A stretch of DNA of 64,000 bases from Saprospirales bacterium (GTDB lineage Bacteria; Bacteroidota; Bacteroidia; Chitinophagales; Saprospiraceae). The stretch covers positions 117,563 through 181,562 of the forward strand of contig REEI01000081.1 in assembly GCA_007695145.1 (NCBI GenBank). The letters run 5' to 3'. Both the position numbers and the translations under genes were made by a program. Below the pieces are notes generated by a model. The model did not search any database. It was not told the DNA's origin and saw only the letters and a program-made list of their open reading frames with translations. How positions within the stretch are numbered: position 1 is the stretch's first letter; every line of letters starts with the position of its first letter. Positions 57,150-64,000 of this stretch are shown one piece after another.

Positions 57150-57986
57150 TTATACCGCTATGGGGGCTTTTATTGGTGATGCCGGAGCGTAATCTAAGAG
57201 ATTGATATCCTCATATTTAAAGCCATCTATATCATTAATTGCGGGATTAAGCTTTAATTTAGGTAATTTTCCAGGTTGTCTGCTCAACTGAATTCGAGCC
57301 TGTTCAATGTGATTGAGGTAGAGATGAACGTCACCAAAGGTGTGGATGAATTCGCCTGCCCTTAGTCCGCAAACCTGCGCCATCATATGAGTGAGCAAGC
57401 TGTAGGAAGCAATGTTAAAGGGTACCCCGAGGAAAACATCCGCTGAACGCTGATACAATTGGCAGCTCAGACGGTTATTTTCAATGTAAAACTGAAACAG
57501 ACAATGACAGGGAGTGAGGGCCATTTCATCTAACTCACCGGCATTCCACGCATTCACTAAAATTCTTCGGGATTCCGGATTATTTTTGATCTGCTCAATG
57601 ACATACTTTATCTGGTCCACTTTGTCACCATTTGGCTTTTCCCAGGAGCGCCATTGTTTCCCATACACAGGTCCGAGTTCACCCTTTTCATCCGCCCATT
57701 CATTCCATATCCTAACCCCATTTTCCCGAAGGTATTTTATATTGGTGTCACCCTTTAGAAACCAGAGAAGTTCGTGAACTACCGATTTGAAGTGAACCTT
57801 CTTAGTGGTGAGGAGCGGAAACCCCTCACTGAGATCAAATCTCATCTGATACCCGAAGACACTCAGTGTACCTGTTCCGGTGCGGTCACCTCTCTCGTTA
57901 CCATTTTCAATAATGTGATTGAGTAAATCCAAATATTTTCTCACTACCCTGTTTTTTTTTGCAATCGTCCCTCTATTAGGAACCAT
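57150..57986 (-). CDS. thyA: Thymidylate synthase
   Basis: Converts dUMP to dTMP using methylene-tetrahydrofolate. The 278 residues contain [19 protein letters not shown] (about 33-51), [40 protein letters not shown] with the catalytic cysteine in PCH, and the C-terminal KAPIAV. The E. coli enzyme has 264 residues; a GTG at 57944 would give exactly that length, so the 14-residue N-terminal extension may be untranslated. A -7 element lies at 58045. Confidence 0.96.
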   Translation of the reverse strand: MVPNRGTIAKKNRVVRKYLDLLNHIIENGNERGDRTGTGTLSVFGYQMRFDLSEGFPLLTTKKVHFKSVVHELLWFLKGDTNIKYLRENGVRIWNEWADEKGELGPVYGKQWRSWEKPNGDKVDQIKYVIEQIKNNPESRRILVNAWNAGELDEMALTPCHCLFQFYIENNRLSCQLYQRSADVFLGVPFNIASYSLLTHMMAQVCGLRAGEFIHTFGDVHLYLNHIEQARIQLSRQPGKLPKLKLNPAINDIDGFKYEDINLLDYAPASPIKAPIAV

Positions 57987-58044
57987 TGCATCATTAACTA
58001 TTGACCAAGCCCTTATTAAAAATATGATGGACTGAATTACGCTG

Positions 58045-58072
58045 CAAACATATGAAAAATTCTTGTATACAA
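58045..58072 (-). promoter_or_regulatory. Possible promoter of thyA
   Basis: On the minus strand TTG (58072-58070), 17 bp, then TATGTTTG (58052-58045), matching TAnnTTTG. The spacer is shorter than the usual 19-21 bp, so confidence is limited. Confidence 0.4.
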
Positions 58073-58267
58073 ATTTATCCTATATTTGAAAGTCTGAACA
58101 AGGGGTGTAATATAGCTGAAAAGGGGGGCATAAGTTAATGAAAAAACTGATTCCTCAAATTTCAGTATTGTCTAGAAATCTTTTGGTTCCATTGATGTGG
58201 CAGGTTAGCGAATGTATTGAGACATATGTTTTAAAAACATTGAAGCAGCAAAAGTGATAATGTATCT

Positions 58268-59647
58268 ATGAAGTACAATCAAATTGACAGTAGATTTGAA
58301 AAGACGCTTAGCGCGATTCTGACGCATTCAGAGAAAAAAGAGTATTTGGAATTACTCGAGAATGAACCTGTCACTGCTATGAAGCGCAATACAGCAAAAG
58401 CGGACAACATTTTTGACAATGTGGAGGCAATGGAAATTCCCTGGTGCAAAGAGGGGTTACTCTTAAAAGAAAGGCCTGCATTTACTTTTGACCCTATATT
58501 CCACGCCGGCCACTACTACGTGCAAGATCCTTCAGCCATGTTTTTGGATTTCCTGCTTGAAAATCTACTTCCAGAACTGGGGGCCAATCCCATAATCGCG
58601 GACCTCTGTGCGGCACCCGGGGGTAAATCAGTTGGAATACTGAACAGACTCGAAGGTCGTGGTCTTTTGCTTGCCAATGAAATTACCCCAAAGAGAAAAC
58701 AAGGGCTGGTCGAAAACCTGAGCAAGTGGGGTCATCCCAATGTAATGATCTCGGGTCTTCCTCTTGAAACAATGAGTAAAGCCGGACCACTTTTTGACTT
58801 AATCGTAATAGATGCGCCCTGTTCGGGAGAGGGGATGTTTAGAAAAAGTGAAGCTGCAAGACTGGCCTGGTCCCCTGATACAGTTGAGATGAATGCCCGC
58901 CGGCAGGAAAAAATATTGGTGGAAGCTTTGAAGTTGGTCAAACCCGGTGGATATGTTATTTATTGCACCTGTACCCTCAACCAAAGAGAAAACGAAGAGG
59001 TCATTGAAACAAGTCCACAACGCAATTGCTTTGAGCCGATTTTCATAAACCTGCCGAAAAAATGGAATGTTTTAGAAACTACAAGTTCAGGATTGCAATT
59101 TTTCCGATTTCTTCACCACAGGGTAAAGGGGGAAGGAATGACCTACACTTGCTTTAGAGTAACCGGGAACAATCATCAATCAATAGACCTCTCTCGAGTC
59201 TATCGTTTTACAAGACCTGGAAAAGAGGAGAGAGAAGCGATTAGGCCATTCTTGAAAGAGGAATTTTTGCTCCAAAATACAGTACTTCAGCTTCTTGATG
59301 AAGTTTATATTCTTAAAAATACCATCTTCCATGAAGCCCAAATGATGTTGGCAAAAATAAATTGCCGTCCTCTCTCCATTGGAAGTCTAAAAAAGAACTT
59401 TTACGCGCCAGCCCATTTCACAGCCATGAGTACGGCATCATTAACCTACCTGCCAAAAATAGAAGTGGACCACTCATCAGCCTTAGATTATTTGAGAAAA
59501 AAAAGCTTTACTATCGAAGGCCTTCCCCGGGATGGCGGCTATGCACTTTTGGCATATCAAAATGCAGTTTTGGGGTTGATAAAAATCCATATCGGCGGCC
59601 AAAAATGGACCAATTTATACCCGACAGGATTTAGAATTGTGAATTGA
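58268..59647 (+). CDS. RsmF/NOL1-type rRNA (cytosine-C5) methyltransferase
   Basis: A 459-residue SAM-dependent enzyme that methylates cytosine in rRNA or tRNA. The SAM motif AAPGGKSVGIL (about residues 116-126) and DAPCSGEGMFRKS (about 185-197) are present; the CTCTL near residue 237 holds the second cysteine, so both catalytic cysteines are there. The C-terminal ~170 residues (GLPRDGGYALLAYQNAVLGLIKIHIGG) look like the RNA-binding tail of RsmF-type proteins. The exact target base is unknown. Confidence 0.88.
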   Translation: MKYNQIDSRFEKTLSAILTHSEKKEYLELLENEPVTAMKRNTAKADNIFDNVEAMEIPWCKEGLLLKERPAFTFDPIFHAGHYYVQDPSAMFLDFLLENLLPELGANPIIADLCAAPGGKSVGILNRLEGRGLLLANEITPKRKQGLVENLSKWGHPNVMISGLPLETMSKAGPLFDLIVIDAPCSGEGMFRKSEAARLAWSPDTVEMNARRQEKILVEALKLVKPGGYVIYCTCTLNQRENEEVIETSPQRNCFEPIFINLPKKWNVLETTSSGLQFFRFLHHRVKGEGMTYTCFRVTGNNHQSIDLSRVYRFTRPGKEEREAIRPFLKEEFLLQNTVLQLLDEVYILKNTIFHEAQMMLAKINCRPLSIGSLKKNFYAPAHFTAMSTASLTYLPKIEVDHSSALDYLRKKSFTIEGLPRDGGYALLAYQNAVLGLIKIHIGGQKWTNLYPTGFRIVN

Positions 59648-59757
59648 GGATTGTCCAAAAAATGAACCTACCCATATCTTTATTAATCCCCTTTACTTGC
59701 GAACCGAGAAAGCTTAATACAATTTTTTTTCACTTTACAAATTTTCTTCCCTTTTTC

Positions 59758-59788
59758 TTGCAAAAGTTATTCCCATGTCTTATATTTG
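59758..59788 (+). promoter_or_regulatory. Predicted promoter upstream of the ATTAC-tract lipoprotein gene
   Basis: TTG (59758-59760) and TATATTTG (59781-59788) are separated by 20 bp, a full match to the Bacteroidota promoter. Transcription would begin near 59795, about 30 nt before the ATG at 59825. The locus therefore seems transcribed even though its reading frame is broken. Confidence 0.7.
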
Positions 59789-59835
59789 CCACAATTGTTA
59801 TTTTTTTCACAAAAACTTCAAACCATGAAAAATCA

Positions 59836-59865
59836 ATTACATTACATTACATTACATTACATTAC
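59836..59865 (+). repeat. Pentanucleotide repeat (ATTAC)6 within a signal-peptide-encoding region
   Basis: Six uninterrupted ATTAC units directly after ATG plus 8 nt. A unit of 5 nt shifts the frame when its number changes, so slippage would switch the lipoprotein on or off. With six units the ATG is out of frame with the lipobox region; with seven or four it is in frame. Confidence 0.97.
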
Positions 59866-59987
59866 TTTGCTTTGCGATGCTGATGGTGAGTTGTCAAAAA
59901 GAGCAAGTTATTGAGGAGGTCGTACTTCCCAATACAACTGTGGAAGCTCAGGAACGTTGAATCGATAGGTGTGAGGACTGCCCGACT

Positions 59988-60353
59988 ATGACGCATTGTT
60001 GTTGTGAATTACGAGTTACAGATGTACCAATGACGGTTGATGTAAGGTTTTGCGGTGATTTTTTAGGGTGCGGCACCATAATTCCGACTTGCAATATTGA
60101 TGGAACCTTTACTTGCCCTTCGATTGATGGATTTTTGATTCTAAACACTACAATGCAGACTAATGACACCCTGCTTTTTTGTATTCCGCAGAATGAGGCA
60201 TTTATTATTCGAAATTATTCTGAGGCTACAGTTTCTTTCGAGCTTGAATGCCAACAGGCCTCCGGACCTCCTGTTGTAATTCCCATTAGTTTGGGTAATG
60301 AGTTTGTGACCATTGAAGTAAATGGCAACTGTGTCCCTGACCAATGCGATTGA
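59988..60353 (+). CDS. Remaining open frame of the Cys-rich protein
   Basis: A 121-codon frame with MTHCCCELRV, CGDFLGCGTIIPTC and a beta-rich C-terminal part ending NGNCVPDQCD. It has no signal peptide of its own, so it is probably the C-terminal domain of the broken lipoprotein upstream, in the same frame as its signal region. Its ATG may allow poor reinitiation after the TGA at 59960. The next gene's ATG (60356) starts 2 bp past its stop, so the two are in an operon. Confidence 0.5.
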   Translation: MTHCCCELRVTDVPMTVDVRFCGDFLGCGTIIPTCNIDGTFTCPSIDGFLILNTTMQTNDTLLFCIPQNEAFIIRNYSEATVSFELECQQASGPPVVIPISLGNEFVTIEVNGNCVPDQCD

Positions 60354-60355
60354 AC

Positions 60356-61375
60356 ATGGTTCATTTGTTAAAAAAAGTATGTTTCCTAATCGCATTTCAC
60401 GCTTTGCCCATAGCAGGAATGGCTCAATCTTTTGAGATTTTTGCCCCATTGTATCAGCAAGGCCAATATCAAATGTTCGCCAGACTGCAAATTGATTTTG
60501 AAAATGGTGAGTGCTCGATAACTGAGGATTATGGTGACCAGATGGAAAAAACTCATTCAGGAATAGGATTTTGTCCAACGGGTGAACTGTATTCTCTAGG
60601 ATTGTGGAACTCTCCATCAGCGGGGATTCTTTACATTTTTGACCCGGATTTAGGAGAATTTGAATATGTTACCGATGCTTTTTACCAACATTATCAAAAC
60701 ACCAATATTCGTCTTAGCGCTATAGCTTGCGTCGATGGCATCATTTATTCATATGAGCATCCTAACCTTTGGAAATTTAGTTTGACAACTGAGGAACTTA
60801 CAGTCGTGGGTAACCTCACTCAATTTTACCAACATGGGACAGATCTAGGGGTTTTGTCGAATGAAATGATATTTACTACCAACTCTCAAGCTCCATCTTA
60901 CTTGCAGGGAATTTATGAATTTGATGCTCTAAATCTAAGCAATAGCGAGAGGATTTTCCCTTACCCTCAGTCAAACTGGGCGGAATTTTCAAGCCAAACT
61001 GTCGGAGGAACACCAATATGCAACACTGTTTTTGCAATTAGACAACATCCCCTATTTGGAGACAATAAAGGGGCCATTTACAATGTGGATAATCACAGTT
61101 ATTCACTTGTATGTGATATGCCACAATATCAAATTCACAAAAGAACCTCAAGCGCTGAACATTCCTCCATAGAAGACTGTTTAGCCATCATCGATCTGGA
61201 TGTAGTGAATGTATCCGGGGCCGGAGGATATGACTATCTGCACGATGAGATCTATACCTGTTTGACTGAAGACGGTCTCCCCATAGCTGCTGAAAAAATT
61301 TTCATCGCCACCGACGAGACTATTCAGGAGATGAATGTCGAAATACTCAGCCCTTTGGTGGGGAATCCCTTGTAA
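60356..61375 (+). CDS. N-terminal part of a large secreted repeat protein (frameshifted)
   Basis: 339 codons from the ATG at 60356: signal peptide (MVHLLKKVCFLIAFHALPIA, then GMAQ), followed by a beta-propeller-like region (LYSLGLWNSPSAGILYIFDPD; GTDLGVLSNEMIFTTNSQ) and a stop at TAA 61373-61375 after SPLVGNPL. From 61360 the next frame (-1) continues ESLVTLGSVAGIDVVGEG without stops to the window end. One extra G in the run TGGGG (61359-61363) would rejoin the frames. So this is probably the first part of one long gene, or a truncated protein. Confidence 0.6.
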   Translation: MVHLLKKVCFLIAFHALPIAGMAQSFEIFAPLYQQGQYQMFARLQIDFENGECSITEDYGDQMEKTHSGIGFCPTGELYSLGLWNSPSAGILYIFDPDLGEFEYVTDAFYQHYQNTNIRLSAIACVDGIIYSYEHPNLWKFSLTTEELTVVGNLTQFYQHGTDLGVLSNEMIFTTNSQAPSYLQGIYEFDALNLSNSERIFPYPQSNWAEFSSQTVGGTPICNTVFAIRQHPLFGDNKGAIYNVDNHSYSLVCDMPQYQIHKRTSSAEHSSIEDCLAIIDLDVVNVSGAGGYDYLHDEIYTCLTEDGLPIAAEKIFIATDETIQEMNVEILSPLVGNPL

Positions 61376-64000
61376 CGTTGGGGTCAGTGGCAGGTATTGA
61401 TGTAGTCGGTGAGGGAACTCTATCACTTACTCTTCTGAATAGTGGTTCGGTTGGATCTGCGTATTTTATTGAAATGATTCAACTCATCAATTACCACAAT
61501 TCAGGGGAAAGTCTCAATGAAGGAGTCCGGCAGGTGAGGGTAAATTTTACCAGCACCTCCGGCAAGCAAAGCAATGACGCCTATGGAATGATTGAAATCG
61601 TAGAATTGGATTCTGTTTTCCTGGAAATGGACGACATGGTTCATTTTTGTGAAGGAGGCTCAATCACCCTTTCTCCAGTGGTCCTTCCGGGCAGTGCTGA
61701 ATTTAACTGGTCCACAGGGCAGAACTCTCCTGAAATTACTGTCTCTACTCCGGGAACATACTCCCTTACCGTTTCTGCTGAGGGTCTCTGTCCCAATGAG
61801 GGGGAAGTCATCGTAGAGGAGTGGCCCGTAGTCCAGGTTCACATCCATGCTCCCGATATTTTGTGTGAAAATACGCTCTATCAGATTGAATTTAGCGCGG
61901 ATACCGACCATCCCATCAGCTTTGATGTCTATCTTGAGCATCATGGAATCATCCATCAGGTAGTCAATATGATTGGACAGCACTCCTTTAATTACTCTAT
62001 CGAGTATGCTGCAGAACTCTCCCTCATTAATTTCTCTACGGATGCGCCCATTTGCATCGATTCTTCCGAAGCTGCGGTATTGCTCGAGTTCGCCCCTGCC
62101 TATGAGGTTTCCTTAAGCGACACCATCTGTCAGGGCGATTCTCTTCACCTCAACGACAGTACTTTTTTCTTTGAAGCCGGTACACATTACCTTGATCTTT
62201 ACAGCGTACACGGTTGTGACAGTCAGATCATTCTTGATCTTACCGTCCATCCCTCCCACTTTATGAACTCCCTCACCTTTACCTGCGATCCAAACGATGA
62301 CGATACACTTACACTTTATTTCACCAACCAATTCGGTTGTGATTCCATCGTTGTAAGTGGTACTGCTTATCTGCCGCCCGACTCTACCTTCCTCACCTCA
62401 TTTACTTGCTTCGAGGACTCGACGGGAATTTATGTTGATTCCCTTGTCAATCAGCACGGATGTGACAGTTTGGTCTTTTATCAATCCATTTTCCTGCCGC
62501 CAGATTCTACTTTTGTGGAGCTGAGCAGTTGCGATCCTTCGGAGGAGGGATTCTTTATCGATACCCTGACCAATCAACATGGTTGCGATTCGATTGTGTT
62601 TTCCGATATTGGACTGTTGCCTTCAGATTCTACCTTGCTCTGGTCCCACAGTTGCAATCGGGCAGATTCCGGAGTTTTCGTGCAATTGCTCACCAATCAA
62701 TATGGTTGCGATTCGGTGGTGATCTCAGTGGTGGAGTACATAACACCGGACTCTACTTTCATACAGCTCTCCTCCTGTAATCCAGAAGATGAGGGGGCAT
62801 ATGTGGATTCACTGGTCAACTCCTTTAGTTGTGATTCGCTGGTGATTACCACGGTGGTCTTTGCTCTAGCCGATTCCACCTTCCTGTCAGAGGCGACCTG
62901 CGATAAGCAACAGGTAGGGTGGGTCGTTGATTCCCTGATCAATAGTCAGGGATGCGATTCGTTGGTATTCACAGAGTTCGTCTTTTTGCCGCCGGATTCT
63001 ATAATGCTGCACGAAATAACTTGCGACCCTGATCAAGAAAGCCCGGTGGTGGAGGTTCTCTCCAACCAATTCGGATGCGACTCAGTGGTGGTTACTTTAT
63101 TTGATTTTATTCCACCAGATACAACTTTGCTTTTTGATAGCAGTTGCGAGCCGGAGAATGTCGGAGTTTTTGAGGAGGTTTTGGAGAATCAATTTGGTTG
63201 CGATTCGGTGATTATCAGACAGGTGGAGTTGTTGCCTTCTCATGATATTTTATTGACAGAAGAGAGCTGCCATCCAGCAGATACCGGTACCTTTGTGCAG
63301 CAGCTAGTCAATTCCTTTGGTTGTGATTCTTTAGTCATTACCGTAGTGGAGCTACTGCCCTCGCACACCACTTTTTTTGAGTTTTATACCTGCGATCTGG
63401 CAGAGGTGGATTCCTCGACTATTCTGCTGGAAAATCGTTTTGGCTGCGATTCTCTGGTGATTTCGCTTACCCGACTTGCAGAATCTCCTCAGTTGAGTCT
63501 CAACCCACTCGTACTTTACGAGGGATTTGGGGTCTCTTGCAAGGGCGAGGAGGATGGAGCTTTGGAAGTGGAAGTGGAGGATGGTGTGCCTCCCTACTCC
63601 ATCCTCTGGGGTGACGGGAGCGAATTATGGGCGAGGAGTGGGCTTGCTGAAGGGATTTATTCGGCTACCGTGACCGATGACAATGGATGTTCCGATGATG
63701 CGGAGATTGCACTTTTGGCTCCCGATTCCCTTATGATCAGTTTGGTCATCACTCACCCTGACTGCTTTAACGATCGGGCGGGTGGAATTCAGGTGCTGGC
63801 CTCGGGAGGGGTGCCTCCTTATCGATTCAGCCTCAATTCAGACGATTTTAGCGAAGAAAATACTTTTGCAGGCTTGTCCCCGGGCCTTTACGAGATAACC
63901 GTACTGGACGCCAATATGTGTCTTCGCACTGAAGCAGTGCTCATACAATCTCCGGAACTGCTTGAAGTCAGCCTCGGAGAAGATAGAGAAATTGCCGTTG
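61360..64000 (+). CDS. C-terminal part of the large secreted repeat protein (open at window end)
   Basis: An uninterrupted frame from about 61360 to the last base, without its own signal peptide or obvious start. It carries an Ig-like segment with CEGGSITLSPVVLPG and NWSTGQNSPEITVSTPG (about 61650-61770), a region with CQGDSLHLNDST, then ten exact-length 41-residue repeats (62248-63477) and SprB-type repeats (GVSCKGEEDGALEVEVEDG; HPDCFNDRAGGIQV). Similar T9SS cargo proteins end in a CHU_C domain, which should lie beyond the window. It is the continuation of the gene at 60356 after a -1 shift. Confidence 0.75.
62248..63477 (+). repeat. Ten tandem 123-bp (41-residue) repeats
   Basis: Ten units of exactly 123 nt with the pattern LPPDST(F/L)-x6-C-x16-GCDS-(L/V)V, including two conserved cysteines per unit (about positions 12-13 and 31). 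The cysteines may form a disulfide. The DNA of the units is diverged but the length never changes, which points to selection on the fold rather than recent expansion. Confidence 0.85.

Larger units (their letters stand above)
59825..60353 (+). pseudogene. Cys-rich lipoprotein gene, out of frame at an (ATTAC)6 tract and with an internal TGA
   Basis: The ATG at 59825 opens MKNQLHYITLHYITLLC and then runs off frame to a stop near 59913. The other frame downstream of the repeat reads LLCFAMLMVSCQKEQVIEE, a perfect lipoprotein signal end (lipobox MVSC), then VVLPNTTVEAQER and a TGA at 59958-59960. The same frame resumes with IDRCEDCPTMTHCCCELRV. One more ATTAC unit (or two fewer) would join the ATG to this signal. 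The TGA would still cut the protein in two. It may be a phase-off contingency gene, a decaying gene or an assembly error; I cannot tell from one sequence. Confidence 0.6.

Noticed and set aside
58081..58088. TATATTTG upstream of the rRNA methyltransferase as its promoter
   Set aside because: The only TTG is 15 bp away and the leader would be about 170 nt; too weak to list as a feature.
62248..63477. Regular repeats considered as a CRISPR array
   Set aside because: The units are 123 nt, coding and in frame, without alternating repeat and spacer.

Overview
The window comes from a Bacteroidota chromosome, most likely from the Saprospiria/Lewinella-like part of the phylum. This is inferred from gene content: a SusC/SusD uptake pair, type IX secretion (T9SS) sorting domains, GldC, an alternative complex III plus cytochrome oxidase cluster, tmRNA, very long Cys/Trp-rich repeat surface proteins, and promoters that fit the Bacteroidota pattern TTG-N19-21-TAnnTTTG. 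No 16S gene is present, so the placement is not certain.

Layout. 1-9.3 kb is a sugar-use region: the 5' part of pfkA (minus), a degenerate-Nudix winged-helix regulator, a five-module SusE/F-like protein with a T9SS tail (minus), and divergent susC-susD. Two near-identical 19-bp palindromes sit in the pfkA/regulator and susE-like/susC intergenic regions, suggesting one regulon. 9.7-28.5 kb is mainly housekeeping: sucC-xseA-xseB, a sugar nucleotidyltransferase, tmRNA, gldC, argS-glnS, an OmpA-type lipoprotein, a secreted M43 protease, pyrF, a NifU-like protein, an Mrp ATPase, a RibF-glycosyltransferase fusion, an RluA pseudouridine synthase, scpA, a GYF2/CD225 membrane protein and a TPR lipoprotein. 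28.7-35.2 kb holds atpDC, then a glycosyltransferase, an uncharacterised protein and a YehL-type MoxR ATPase in one operon, then a phosphoglycerate dehydrogenase-like gene. 35.4-40.3 kb is a single adhesin-like T9SS protein of about 1640 residues with ten ~70-residue repeats.

40.4-57.1 kb is respiratory and reads entirely on the minus strand. From its promoter near 57.1 kb it runs actA-B-C-D-E-F (alternative complex III, quinol to cytochrome c), coxII, coxI, ctaB (heme O synthase), two coxIII-type genes and coxIV, ending at a strong hairpin terminator near 42.2 kb. Beyond the terminator lie a SCO-like protein without copper-binding cysteines, a DUF420 protein and a small CPMC-containing membrane protein. 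thyA and an RsmF/NOL1-type rRNA methyltransferase follow.

59.7-64 kb is the most unusual region. A good promoter leads into a small Cys-rich lipoprotein gene whose signal peptide is encoded across an (ATTAC)6 tract that is out of frame as sequenced. One more unit, or two fewer, would restore a complete lipoprotein signal. An in-frame TGA follows, and the next gene, a large secreted repeat protein open to the window end, carries a one-base frameshift after about 340 codons. These look like a phase-variable or decaying surface locus, though assembly error must be excluded.
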